From Aptenodytes patagonicus (lineage: Eukaryota; Chordata; Aves; Sphenisciformes; Spheniscidae), in the NCBI RefSeq assembly GCF_965638725.1, contig NC_134950.1, forward strand, positions 132,757,636-132,821,635: DNA of 64,000 nt, read 5' to 3'. The notes beneath the pieces are model-generated. The model worked only from the letters and a program-made list of their open reading frames with translations. It did no database searches and was not told where the DNA came from. Shown here piece after piece: positions 14,051 through 29,000 of this stretch. Made by a program: the position numbers and the translations under genes. Every line of letters starts with the position of its first letter. Position 1 is the stretch's first letter.

Positions 14051-17000
14051 CTGGGAGAGGAACCAAAGCTTTTAGATTTGCAAAACAGAACAGGAAAAGA
14101 AACCAAACTAAAGCCACGAAAAACTTCTGAGACATCCCTCTTTGCACTTAGATTGCATAGCTTTAATGTATTTATGTGTACGTGCATATGTTAAGATTTT
14201 TAACTGACAGGGAGGCTAATGTATATATATAAAATATTTTTTTTTATTATTATCTCTATGTAGATCCCCAGTTTAAGACATCTTCAGAGAGGTCCGATTT
14301 TTAGGAAGTGAATTAAGTACAAACCCCAGATAAAGTACAGTTTGTTAGGGAAGCTCCCAACCCAGTGTCACCCACTTCAACATTTAAGTCCCATTCTCAA
14401 AACACCCTTTATAAAGCTTTCCCCAACATTTCTGTTTCTCCCAGTCAAAGTCTCCGTCATGATTGCCTGGATGAGGCTCCTCTTTTTTGTTTTATAATTT
14501 TAGTGATAATTTCCAGTGACAGACACGAGGGGGAGCTGCCAGACTGGACAAAAAGAAACAATTTCCTCTAGCCAATACATTCTACTTCAATTCCCTGACA
14601 CATTCTGCACTAACCCTTCTTGAATGCTCACATCCAAAGACAGATCAATCCTCAAAAAAGCAACCTGAGACCCTCATTTCTTCATTTAATAGTCCTGCAA
14701 GACTGTGCTGAAAAACACATAATGAAAAAAATGTGCATGCAAGCGTGATCCATCTGTTTTGGCTCCAGAAAGCAGGTTCCACTACTGAACATAGTGATAG
14801 CCACAATCCTCACACGGAAAATAAGGTCTGACAAGGGAATCTATTCATTTTCATGCTTACAATTTTAACATGGTTTATTAATTATACACAACATAAGGTC
14901 ATATTAACAAGACCCCCAGCTCTGTCAGCAACCAAGATGAATACTTACCGCAAAGACCCCGCGGACAACCCAACCATGGTGCTGCCGTAATGTCTTTCCA
15001 TAAGCATTGTCTTAAAGGAAGAAGGGGGGGGAAAAAAAAAAATCAATTAAGAGATAGATGTATGGTAGTTTTAAGTTTGTATCACGAAGAGAACTTAGAG
15101 CTTAGAAACAACTATTTAAGGATACATTCTTGCCACTGGATGCAAATAATGGCTGTTTCTAAGCACCAAAGTTATGACTGAAAGGAGATGACAGATTTGG
15201 GATTTCTGCATTGGGGTCTCAGCTCTACTGTCAAATCTCCTTCAACTCATCCACGGCAAGTAAGTGTTCTAACAGACAGAAAGGCAAATGTAATTTTTAT
15301 TTGACTAGCTGTGCTTCATAACTAACGCTTCTTCTACTATCTAGTTCTCAGTTCAGTGCAAGTCTGAGAAAATAATATACGGGGTGAAACAATCCTGCAA
15401 CCTGATGGTTAACCAGCCTCAATTGAGGTGGTTAGTTCAGGCATTCACCAAGAACTCTCTCTTTACATCCGAGGGTCAAGTTTCAAGAGTCATTGGAACA
15501 AAAAGCACCGGGCCCTTATTAAAATAATCCTCAGGATCTCTATTGTGAGTGCCCCTGACAACTTGTTATGTTCCTAGACAGCTCCACTTTCATAAACAAA
15601 GCTTTCTATATACCAAGCCAAACACTTTGAGCTATATTTCCCCAGTTGTAGTTTGTCACTGTTGTCATTTCACATCCTTGTCCTTCAGTTGAATTTTTAA
15701 GTATCTGACATTGTATTATACTTTCCCCAAGCTGTTCACCTTGAAGAAAGAGAACCTCTTATATTTTGCTGCTTTAGGATATTTTCTCAAAAGACTGCAG
15801 ACAGTTATTATTGGAAGAGTGTAAAAAGTCAGTAAAACACAGCTACAAGTTTTGCTGTAATATGAAGTACTCCTCATCTATCAGTCTAATGACAGGGGAA
15901 TGCAGCTTTTCTATCTTTACAGTAGGAGTGAGAATCTATGAGAAACGCATACAGTAATAAATGCAATGAAATAAGGGGAAAAAGAGTATTGTGTAGCAAA
16001 CGGGACTGACAAGTCTATTCTCTGCCTTATCAGCAAATATAGGGGACATTAAAAACACCAGAAGTTGAGAAGTTTGCTTAGATTTAAAACCCAAGTAAAG
16101 ACAAATCCCTTTAGAAAGCTGTTTGTTCCTCAGAAGATCAAAAGAACTGTTGGATATTCCATTTTTTATTTTCATTTCATTAGCTTGATAATTGAGATTG
16201 TAGAAAGAGAATATATACCCCATCTTTACTTGAGATTCAAATAGCACAGTAACTCCTAAATAAGAAACTGTAACAGTAAACCAAAGCTGCACTGGTGATA
16301 ACAGATATGGAAGAGCTTTTCAGGGGGAGAAAGGGAAGGAAGAAGTGAGAAAAAAAACCAGCAGCATGGCTCTGCTCCGGACACAGAGCAATTCAAGAAG
16401 TAATTCAGTGCTGAAGCCTTCAGACTCAGAAGGTCAAATAAGTGCCTTGACTTTCTGTGGTGTTTAACATCCACATCTGGTAGCAGTGTATTTACAGTCC
16501 CACTTCCAAGAGCTGCTTACATACTTCGGTGTAGTACTTCGTTTTACTAATCCTATAGGATGACTGCTTAGCTGTTTAAAAGAGGCTAAAAAAAAGCAAG
16601 CTTTAAAAAAAGCTGTTTTAAAGCTGTTTTAAAGGATTATCATAACATTAGACTGCATGCATATAGAGAGGGTCTTACTCAGGAATAACCAAGCCAAGTT
16701 TAAGAGGGGTTTGTATTTTGTTTTATATTTGCTGTGGGTACTAGCCTGACTAGGTAAGTGTCAGAAATTGTGTATTTGGAAAAAATTCCTTCTTTTCTGT
16801 TACAAACTCCCTTCTAACTGATACAGGCAATTCACAGCCATACTGGCAAAGAGGTGATTTCAAAGAGTGATGGCCAATCTCACAAGGAACTAAAAAAATA
16901 ACACAAGAGCAACTACAAATTTGGGAGCGCTCTCGCTGCAAACCAGTAGAGAAAATGGAATGAGACAAAGCACTTTTTTCCCTAAGATATGACTGTCTTC

Positions 17001-20000
17001 CCTGCCAAAAATATGCCAATTAAAGGAATCTTTATCTGCTGTTAAATCAATATTGACCAGTTATCTATCTGCCTGAAGACAGCCATTTTCAAAAACTGCA
17101 ATTTTAAAAAAAGTTATGTCTTGGAGATTACTTGCATCATTAGTCACAGAAGAAAACACAGGTTCTAAACAAGGAGGAAAATAGCCAAGTATGTAAATTC
17201 AGAAGCACACAAAGAATAAAGCAACTGGCACTTACTCAGAGCTGTTTGGATATTCTTTTCTCCATTCTTCACTTCCATCAAAAACCCTTTCAAGAACTTT
17301 AAGCCTCTGTCAGGGTGAATCCACAAAATAAAAAGAAAACATGTTTATAACAAAGTAACCCGAAGTATAACAAAGCCCCCAAAGTTGCAATACAACTCAG
17401 ATGTGCAATAAAACTCAGAATTAAGGTGCCATTTTCAATCTGAATAAAAAAAATGCAGCCACCTCCTCCAGCCTCTCCTAGCAGCAGGATCCATCATTCA
17501 CTGTAACTTCACTTTTATGGGAAAAAAGGTTGCCTGTGATCGTTTTTTCAGGCCTTTTGGCAACGTTGCAGCGATACAACCACAGACAACACATTAATCT
17601 TGAACCTAGCCAGTTTGGATTGATGGAGCCTGTGGAAAGTAACCGGTTTGCTCCATGTACATAAGCTTGCACTGGTGAAAGGCCCCTCATTCCACCTTAG
17701 CAGTTCATAGTGTAAGTAGATACGAGGCTGTTACCTTTTCAGCCACAGGAGAGCCTCCGTAGCAGAGTTTCTAACTTGTGCTACGCCGGCATTCACTTCA
17801 TGGAGCACTATCTTCTGAAGGGTATCAAACTCTTCTTTGTTGGTTATAAATTTCTGGTTTATTTTCTGGAGAAAAAACAAGAGGCAAAGCTTTAGGCTTT
17901 TAAGACGAAACAGTGCCCTGTCCTATAAACACCACCTATTTATCAGGACTCTTCCCTGCAAAGGGATTCCACAGATCCCCAACCATATCACACAATTCCC
18001 ACGGGCACAGCTGGCCTGCCACACTGGGCACGCCTTCCCAGGGCACAACCCCAGACACATCTGGCTAGCCATCTGGCTAACACAACCGAAAAAAAGCATC
18101 TCAAAGATTTACGTGGAACCTACCATTTCTGTCCGACAAAATGCTTTAGGTTCACATGGCATCTTCCACACCGGTGGGAAGGAGTTAACTCAACCTGCTC
18201 TCCAAGCAAAGTCCCATTTGTCCCAAGCTTCAAGTATAAGCAAGATTACCTTCTGACAACTGCTAAGCTTCAAATTCTCAATTACACTTAGCAGTCATCG
18301 GCATGCTTAAGCTTTTTAATTTATTCCAAAGTTTGTTACACACAACTCCTCACAAAAATAAAAGAGAAAATACACGAGGCAGTTGAACAGAGTCATCTTC
18401 TACATTAAAGGAGCAGCTGCCTATCACTTGACAATAAATATTAATTTTTTTTTTCTTTTAAATAGCATTCTTCCCCCTTGCTATTTTCAGTCTTTCAGTG
18501 GCTATCTTCAGCAAGATAAGTGCATATCTGCCTTACTTTGCACCAAACAAATCTGAATGTATGCAATGTTCCTTATACACTCAGGAGATATATTTGCTTT
18601 TCTTTTTTTTCCTTGAAAGAAAAGCTATGAAAAGTCTCACTATGAATACATCTTGTCTCATAAGTAGCACTTCAAACCTTTTCAGACTTGAAGCTGGAAG
18701 GACGGTTAGAACGAGAACCGAAGCTGCAGGGTCTGCCCCAACCTGCTGTGAAGCTCCTTCTTAACGCACTAATTTGCTCCTACTTGTTTGAGGAAAGGGG
18801 TTTTTTCCCCCCACTTTGTTTTACAGTCTAAAGTCAATATTGCTACCATCGCATCATGACTTACAACCTATTCAGCTCAGAATCAAAGTCATATTCATTA
18901 GGTGTAACAGATGTTTTACTTGGCAGTCAATCACATATTTTATAAGTTTGTGCACAACAGCTGGATTTATTAAACGCAGCATGTACTGTAAAGAACAGAA
19001 TTAGGGGCATTTCGGCATTCTGATCTGACAGATGGTAACATTATCAAATATTAAATAGCCTTCCAGTATTGACTTCTACAATAAAGATTCTTGAGCTTTA
19101 GTACCTAAAATAGATATTTTGTTTAAAAAAAAAAAAAAAAAAATCAGTGTTAGAAATAAGCTGTTACCTTGATGTTACCTACAAAATCCATTTTAACAGG
19201 AGCAAAAACAGTTGGTCCCAGTTTGTCTAGGGGAAGAAAAAAAAAAAGGCAGCCATATTTTAAAATTGTGTCTTTTTCCAGTCCTCGTGTATTAGTAACA
19301 ATTAATTTAATTTGCTCTCTTAACAATCCTTCTAAATGAATGACGTAAACCAAAGTCTGTCTTTGGTGTAGAACCAATCCACCCCAGTTGGTCCAAGTGT
19401 TACAATACACTGACATACAATTTGGAAGTCTTCTAAAGGGTGCATGCTTACAGGGTCCCCACATCTACTGTTAGATTCAAGGGCCAAGCAGGTGGGGGAC
19501 TTCACTAGCTGGAGGTAGAAGTCTTTGGAAAAATCAAACAGCAGCAATAGCTAGTACAGCTGATAGTGTGCTGTCAGCAGTATTAGACAGTCAAGGCATT
19601 TCACGCTGTTCTTTTGAGGGCAGGAAATTGCTGTTCCAGATATACCCATAGATTTCCAGACAGCTTATACATGGGTCCCATCTAAACAACAGTGGATCCT
19701 CTACAAAGGAAAAGAGTAAGAAACATCTTCTGGTACCAGTCAAATTGATTCTGCTGATAGGAACTATTTCTATATCACTTTAGCAAAGAAACAAATTTTC
19801 CAAACCAACCGCTCCACCTTTTCTCGCAGCTAGCAGCAGTCAAAAGGAGTTAGATGCACCCGTGGCATGAAAAGAAAGAGCTGCTTACCCAGAACGGGCA
19901 CAATTGCATAACATGACTCCAGAAACTCTTCTGTTGGTATGCCCTCCTCCTCCCGAAGTTCAATATCACTGAACCTGGTGTCCAGGACAAGCGGAAAAGA

Positions 20001-23000
20001 TTGTTACCTTAACAAGTCCTTTTCTGCAAATTCTGAAGACAAAATTACATTTCATGCCCACTTCACTTGCATAGAGGTGAAATTTATAGACATGGAACCA
20101 CCAACATGGGTTTTGTTTCACTAGGTTAAAGTAAATGACTGCAGAAAATACACATTTGGTGGTGTGCAAGCAAGGCCTGTAATTATAACCAAGGAAAAAA
20201 CCTCCCACTCTACTCTGTACAGCCAATTCTACAAAGAATATCTTCTCCAATTACTGTGCTGTATGCAATCTTGTTAAACAATCTCAGCAAATACAACTCT
20301 TCACAGACAGAACAGACTTAAAAATGAGTCAATTAAGGGCTTAAAGTTTCAATAATCCTTGTAATTTACACCTGCAACATATACTACCTATTGCTCATGA
20401 CACTGAAGAAGGTAGGAGAATCATTTTCATTTCTGTCTTCCTCACACAGAGTCAATCCACTTAAAGAATTTGTTTCCGACTGCAGCAGCTTGTGGGCACC
20501 AAAGCTTTCTACAGCTTGCAGCTTGTTCTCTCCATCTTCTTTAATGCCTTACATTTATAGGAAACAGAAGAAAAACAAAACTAGAAAAAGAAAACAGCCA
20601 CAGACCCATATTGTTACTCCTGTTCCTTAAGACACATCCTATTTGAAGGAAGGCACTTGGATATCTGGATCATACAAGTTTAAAAGCTTTCCCTGCCAAC
20701 ACCATGACTCTCATCACAGTTCCCCTGCTGTCAGGTGCTCAGACCACATTTCAACCTGTCCCCTCCCCATTTATTTTAATCAAACAGACCAAGCATCAGG
20801 CTCCAATGCAGGTGAGCCCACACATCCTCAGCAAGGACAGCAATATGAGAGAAGAGCGTTGAAGAAGTGACTGGGTGCAGCAGGGAGTAGACTCATCTCC
20901 TTCAAAGAAAGATTACTTCTCACATGCTGTAACTTCCCCAGTGCTGATAAAAGAGCACAGTTCATTTTCAAAAGCAAAAGAATAATAGTGACTTGTTTGC
21001 TCCTTCTGATAAGTAAACTGGCTGCTTAGACGGGTACTGCTATGATATCAAAGGCTGCTATGTTCTCCCCGATTTGTATGAATATCTTTAAAGTTTCCCA
21101 GAAAAAGATCCAGTTGCCTCTTCCCCACTGTGGTCTGTTTTATTTCTTCTTTGGGGTCAAGCGCATCTGTTTCAAATAAACAGCACTACACGAACACCTC
21201 CGAAGGAAGACAAAGTCTTAGACACCCAAAGAAAGGTCACATCCCATGCATGGTAAGACCTTCTGACCTCACGGAGAAGAGCAGAGAACAAGTCACGAAG
21301 CAAAAGTGATATATTCACAGCATCTGCAGCGCACAGGCCATGGCCGCAACACGTCTTGCTGCCACGCTGTCACACTAACATCCAAAATTTCTCAGGGAAC
21401 ATGTCTCTCCAGGAAAGGAATACTTTCAAAGGCCAGTGCGGATTTATAGACCTGAAGCGGAACTGAGCTTCTGGATGAAGGGATCCAACTGCAAGGAACT
21501 ATCTTCCTCTGAGCGAAGCCTGAAAACAAACTTGCAGCTTTCCCTATTACTTGCAGAACCACTAAATAAGCCTGGTGCTGGGGGAAAAAAGAATCACTCA
21601 CACCCAGCAACAAGACTTTAGCCGTGCTCCTCAGGGCAGAATAAAATGGCCTCAGCGATCACTGACCATGCCTTACTCACAAAGTGACTCTGCTAAGGAA
21701 CTAGAGTTTGAGGGATGTCACTGATCTGTCCTTCACCAAGACACATGGAATGGTGAGTAGAGAAACAGCCTGAGTCCACAGTGACTCCACAGGAGTGCCA
21801 TGCATAAAGCCTGGGGTCCTCTGAAACTTCAAACTCAAACACTGTAAGCACTAAACGACAAACAGAAATTTCTTATGGGACTTAAATGCTTGAGTGTTTT
21901 TAAAGATTGACTGTTCTTAATAGAGGGGAGAGGGAGGGAAGAGTATCTGAGACAGGGCAGAGCTCCTGGGCTCACAGGGAGCACCCAAATACAGCCATCA
22001 GCGAGACAGAGCCCCAGGCTGGCTGGGTCAGCCCATCCCGTACTGCCAGCAAAACTCTGCAACTCAGATGTGCATACCCAAAAGGGGATAGGCTTTTCTC
22101 TTTTTTGCACAGGAACAACCTCAGTAGCTAAATGATACCGACAATGTGACTTGCACTAGTTTGATCTCCTTGCTTTAGCACTGTATTCTTGAGGTATTAC
22201 GCTAAATGGTGACACATGCATGTTATTCTGCAGGGACTTACCACACTACACAACACCAGTTACAGAAATAGGAAAAATTCCAAAGAGAACCCATGTAAGA
22301 GCAAAATCACCATGTTCATTAACTTGGGCTTAAAAACTTCAGCTGATTCACTGACTGCATATGTATGTTTTGGAATAATGGCCAGGCATAGAAAGCTACT
22401 GTTCGAGAACGATACAGTCCGTTCAACAGGACGAGCAGAAATCATAAGTTACTTGTATAGACTTACCCAAATTAAGTTCAGCAGCCCTTAACAATATAGC
22501 TATGTTGGATGGAATTTTATACTGAATTAGTTCGACAGTGTTTTACTGAAGTCATGCACAAATCTAAGTTTCATGCTATTGCTAAGGTAATGGAAGAAAT
22601 AAGGTGCTTTCTAGTATACTCTTAGTTGCAGAAAAAGTGTTAATTTTCCATAAAGATTCGTTAGAGCAATCAAGAGCGACTACAAGGTCAATCCCTCCAA
22701 GACAGACACACAAAGATTCAATGGTCTCCTTCTGACAGTGCAGCCCTACATACTAGCAGAGGTGCTGGCATTCCCAGCGGAGGGCCTCTGGGAATAACTT
22801 GTCTGTCCACAGTGCAAGACGAGCCAAAGCTCTGCCAGGCTGTATTGTTATGCACGTCAATCAGCATCTAGAGGAGCCTCCACTTGTCCAAAAAAGAACT
22901 GTAAACTTCCTTCCCCATTCAGTCCCAAGTTAGCTATCAACAAGGGCAGGAGTTATGCTGGGAAGACTTGACAACAGGCAGATATCAGACTGAAATACAC

Positions 23001-26000
23001 TGACATTCCCTCTCCTGGGAAGCACAGTATCAGCACTCTCACAGGCAGCCTACACCTCCCTCCGTTTACAGTTAAAGAGTAACGATTCTGGATAAAAGAC
23101 AGTGCATTTACCTGCCAAATCATCTGCTGTGTGATCTTCAACAGAAACATCACTGCCCCCCTCATTTGTTTCCAGGTTTAAACATTCCAGACTTTTAAAA
23201 AGGGTTTGCTCTTGATGGTTAATTTCTGCTTTTACAGAGCCATTTTCACAGGAGTTTAATTCCATCTGCCTGAAGAAAGGGAAAGAATAATGGTTAGTGT
23301 ATAAAACATTGCTTGGTAAGCTTCCTCCTGTGAAAACACACAAATAACGGTAAGAGAAAAAGAGTTGACAGAAATTATAGGCTGTCACAGGCTGCTCTGA
23401 GCAAAAGAACTTGTCTAAAATAACAGAAGGAACCAGCCAGCTCTTTGCAGCAAGTAGGATTAACAGTTCAACCTCAGTTTGCAGAGTTTGAATATATTTA
23501 CAATGACCTTTATTAAAAAGAGATATAATCAAAAAAATACAATTTATTACAAAAAAGAAAATCACAGGCAGGTATTGTAGCTAAAAGAATATCCCCTCAT
23601 TAATACTTTAAAATATATACCCTTGACATCTACTCCACAAATCATAGCCTGCTCTCCATCAACAATTTTATGAGCTTATGGAGTGGAACCTAAGATGCAG
23701 GAAAGAGCACTGAAGTGGGAGAGAGCTGGCTGGTGACTGACCAGTAAGTCATCAAGTGGATGGCTGAGAAAAATAAAAGGGAAAGGGCTGATAAAGAAGA
23801 GACATGAAGTGAGGTGAGCCAGCTCCCTTTTGCTGTGTCTGCTTCCAAGTATGCAGCTCAGAGCAATACAATTCTGCCTGCATCCAGTACTAGTAATATT
23901 AGAGTAAAAATATTGAAAGAACAGACACTACCAAAAACAGATTAGAAAGAGACTGACGGTAAAGACTTTTATTATACCTTTCCATTGAGGTGTGACTGGA
24001 CAAGACAGAGTGCTTTATCTGTAAGATAAGTGGGGAGGGGGAATATTCTTTAAAGCAAGAAGACTGTATCATGCTTCTCAAACTTCACATTTTATTAAAC
24101 CCAAGCTGGAGTCAGCAAAAAAGCTGAAAAGCTAAGCATACGCTCACTAATTCTCTGACCTGGAGGCAGTATACAGACAAACGCGAAAAAGGTGCTACTT
24201 TATTACAGCATTAAAATATTGAAAAGAAAAAAGACAAAAAAAAAAAGAAAACCAGGAGACTTCTTTCAGAAGCTAGCTAGCAAGTGCCAAGTGAGAGACC
24301 ATACAGCATGTGGAAAAGAAACAAGGCAGTGAGTTTTCTTTGCAATGATGTTTTCTTCACTTAAGAAAAAAATTATGAAAAACCAGAAGAAACATGAGGC
24401 CAGATACCAGGTATGGTAACGTAATCTCACTTCCCAGATGCAGTGACACATCTACCTTCCTACATGCACCTTAATCTGCTGTTTGCCAGAGATGCTCCAG
24501 TTTTGCGTATGTAGTTGTGCATCCAGGATTCAAGAAAGTGCCCTTGTCATTAAAAAGATAAGCTCATCAGCTCCTGTTGGCGTATTACCACAGATCCAAT
24601 GCTGCAGTAGCTTAGAAGAGTAATAATTGCTGAGAGCTCCCACAGTGGACCAACTTGTCACACAGCCAGGTGTTTTTTGAAACATCACTGTCTGCAGCTG
24701 GATCAGGCCCTGAAAGTTAATGCTTAATGCTTTCACCTATCATTAAAAGTTAAGATATTGGTCACTGCTTAGTAAAAAATGGCTCTGCCTCATTTGCAAA
24801 CCATAAGAAATAGCAGAGTATGTCCAGTGGAGGACTACTAGCTACCATATGGGTAAAAATGCATTCCCTACTTCTACAAATGCTACTTTACAAAAGGGCA
24901 CCTTACCATCCATGCCAAGACTGAGAGAAAAGGATACCGGCCGTTACCTTGTTCGTTCTGAGAACTGCTAAATGTGGGGACCCAGGCGGGGTCTGATGCA
25001 ATAACTCAGAAGTGAAGGCAGTATTTGCAATCTGCATACATTCTTCAAGAGTCTTCAGGAAGGTGTCACAGGTTGATTTTAACAGAGCTCCCATATCAAT
25101 CCCACTCTGTGGGAAGAAATCAATTGGAAGACATGGACTCACCACAGAAGATCAACTTGGAGCAACTAGCGTCTACAAAGCCCAGAACTGCTACAGTCAT
25201 GATTTCTGTTTAACATGAATTAAAATGCAATGTGTCAGCTGCTCAGAGAACTGGCATCACATATTACTGGGGCTATGTCCCCTCACAGCATTACCACTCT
25301 TGTCAGTCTCCCACCACAACAAGCTCAGTATGCTTGCATTTTAAAAGCAATGCCTCTTAGTTACTTATCTCCGGTGTTAAAAGTGTATTAAATACTAAGC
25401 CTTGATGTATTCAACAACGGCATTCCAGAAGACACCACTGCCAGGAGAAATGAAAAGTAAACAAATTAAATAGATACAGAATGAGCTGCAGATAATAATT
25501 TCAAAAATCCCATGAACAAAAAATTACTGCAATTGAAAAACAGGCAGAATGAAGTATCACATTGCCACAATACTCTTCATCTCTGCAAAGTGCAGTTATT
25601 GATGCTGAAATGCTTTTAGCAATAAATCTTTCCATTTAAATACCAATAAGTTCAGGAAAAGCGAGTTTTCCCCCAGAAGCATGAACTATGAGCTGGATAA
25701 ACACCACATTACTTGTTTGTTGTCAACACCTGTGAGCTGCAAGTTCTAACAGTGCCTTTTAGTCATTTATACACTTACAACATCATGCTTCTGCACTGTC
25801 TGTTAATTCACCATAAACAGTTTATCAGGTATCTTTACAGAGATGGTTTGGACATACAAATGATTAACCTTCAAGTGTTTTGCCTGTCTGTCCTGCACCT
25901 GAGGACCCATCTCTCCAGTGGGAGGCATCCTGCAACTCCATACCCGCTTCTCAAGCAAGTGATGTGCATCCCTCTTCACACTTTTCTCTCTCAAAGCAAG

Positions 26001-29000
26001 GGGCAGATCACTGTCATTACGAGATTCCTCTTAAATGAGGCTTCTTTGGTCAGGAAGATTTGCAAGGTTTGAAACTTTAACTTAAGTGAGGCTAATCAGG
26101 CAGTTCTTTCTAGCAGTTTTGCTTTTTTGTGGTCTGCATTGTCTCTTGACCTTTTAAGGGTTTTGGTTGAGAACAGAAGTGTTTTGCTGAGCAGGATATT
26201 AATGACTCAGGGGCAGACAAATGTGCGCTTCCTGCAAGTTATCTTTTTATAAAAAATCTTTTGCTTTTTTGATCCACTATATACACATGACCACCTACAG
26301 AGATGTTATTATCTAGAACACAGGTATCATATCTCATCTCACTACTTGCTACCCCAACACAGGGAAAGTTATTTGCAACAATACAGTATTACTCCATTTA
26401 AATAAGAACTGTTGTGTGGGCACGTTATTGCCCACAGGTTCTCTGCAGAAAGAGGGTGCAATATTAAGTAACTGTGAGTGAATACTACATTGGCTAACCA
26501 GAAGAATTCACAATGCTCAAGACTTTACAGATGTGGTCTACACCAAAAATAGAGCTGTACCTCTGGTTCTGACACACCAGAAATGCTGGCTTCCTTTGTT
26601 TTATGCACTTGCTGAACAAGAAGGTTACAGTACAGTCTAAGTTCAGACATTTTAGTCTTCAAGGCTTCTGTGTTTTCAGTGAACTCTGAAAGTGAAACAA
26701 AAGAAGAGTTAAATTTATTGTATCCATCTTGCAGTATATGATTTTGGAAAGTTGCTGAAATAGTATTATCCAATCTAATTCAATCAATACTTCCTTATTT
26801 CAAAACAGTTTCTATCGACTCAAAAAGATGAGCTGGATTGGCCATAAATTATGCTCCTGACAGGTAAAATACTGTTTCATTATTTGCCATCGTAGACAGG
26901 AACAGTATGTTCCTAGACTTAGGACACAGAGAAAAAGCAAGTATACAACACTTGACCTTAATGGGCCTTTTAAATAGGATGAAACCCCTACATATCGTAT
27001 TTTTTGTTTTCACTAAGTAGTTTAAGATGCAAACAATTACACCACGAATTAAAAGATCAGGGTTTGGGTAGAAAACACTGGAGGCAAAAGACGCATCCTG
27101 TCCAACACGAAGGGATTAATTTAATATATATCCTTGAATCATAGAATGGTTGAGGTTGGAAGGAACCTCTGGAAACCAGCTAGTCCTACTCCCCTGTTCA
27201 AAGCAGGGTCAGCCAGACCACGTTGCTCAGGGCCATGTCTAGTCAGGTTTTGAACATTGCCAAGGATGGAGACTTTACAACCTCCCTGTGGAGGAGGTTG
27301 AAAAACCTCAGGTTGAAACACAACCTGTTTCAGTGCTCCCTCATCCTCACAATACAAACATTTTTGCTTATGTCTCAATGGAGTTGCTTGTATTTAAATT
27401 TATGCCCATTTCCTCTTGTCCATTCACTGAGAAGAGTCTGGCTCCATCTTTTTTATGCTCTCCCACCAGATATTTCCTTTAATCATCTTAGTGGCCCTTT
27501 GCTGGACTCACTCCAGTATGTCCATATGTTTCTTGTACTGAAGAGTGCAGAACTGAGCAGACTAATCCAGATATGACTAACAGTCAGTCTGAGATTTTTC
27601 AGAAGTAATTTTTTGACATTAGAGTCCCAGAACTACAAAATAAATTAATTTGTCTGTTAATAAGACTAACAAGGTTTAGTTCTGCAAACACATCAGTAGC
27701 TTTTCACCCTGTGCTACTGTATGTCAGTTTATAGATATAACTTTGTTGTGCTTCCAGGCACTGCGTATCAGATTCCCACTTTGTGTAGGACCCTGCAGTA
27801 GCATCTTCTGCTCGGTTCTGACTCAGTTTGAACCGGTAGATGCAAAGCCTGGTGAAGATGCACATAAGGCTGAGGAGAAGCGATTCCTCACCTCAGGGAA
27901 AGGAAGTGCCCAACCCACCTGCATTTGCTCACGATCACTGATATATTAACAATAATTTGCTGTTTTCCCATCTTCTGCATAGTCATTGTGCTGAGGTTAC
28001 ACAAGGTTAAAGCACGAGGTCTCACACTGACTCATGGATAACACCACGCTTGTAAGCAAGAGGGGTTTTCACTGGGGTGAAAGTGACATTGTTGAAAGCA
28101 AAGAGGTAAGTGAATTAATTTTCATAGCCTGACCACGATCAGATTTCAGTTTCCGAATACTAGTATGCACATTTAAAACCAATTGCAAACCTTTATTTTA
28201 ATTGCCAAGGGATTCTTGAAATGCACAAGACAGCCCAGTTAGAACATGGAAGGAAAGGGTCTGAGGAACTCCAAAGCTCAAGAGACACTGGTATGAGAGG
28301 CTGGGTCATCATACTAAGACAGCTGCACAAGGTGGGGGTCTCACCTCCACGCACAGTCTGCATCCCAGTGACCCACAGCCAAGGAGCTACTCAATCCTTG
28401 CACTTACAGAACCATCAGCACACGGTTTTCAAATGATTTATACATAGTATATTTTAAGGAAAAGCCAAAGTTTTCAAATCCCTGCACTGATAGTTAACAC
28501 CTGAGATTTCTAGCTAGAGGTCCCACATGGCTTGGCTTTTAGCGGTACCAAAGACTTGAAGCACAGGTTGGACACACAGTTCAGGCATGGGTTTTGTCAT
28601 CTTTGTGTGTACATCTACTAGGGCAAGGATGGGGAAATAAAAAGCAAACAGTATGTGCCAGCGAAAGGATGTCTTGCCTTTTTCTTTCTGTGTCCTGCTG
28701 TCGGTCAGACAGGCTTTGGCAGTTCCTAGCGCAACGAGCCATTTCTGCCTTTCAACTGCATTTCTTGCCTTCAGATAGAAGTATTGTTCCCCTGGGATGA
28801 TCAGGTCCATTCGTGTGTTATCTGCAGGATGAACTGGAAGCAACATAGATTTCAGATCAGTCCCTCAGCACTTCCCAGCCCAACTGAATATCCTCCATAC
28901 AGATATGTTAGGTGGCAGGTCAAACAGTAATGAAAGAGGAGGAATCTACAGCCCCAAACTTCCCCTGTTGACATTTTATGACTTCTCTTCTAAGTTAGGG

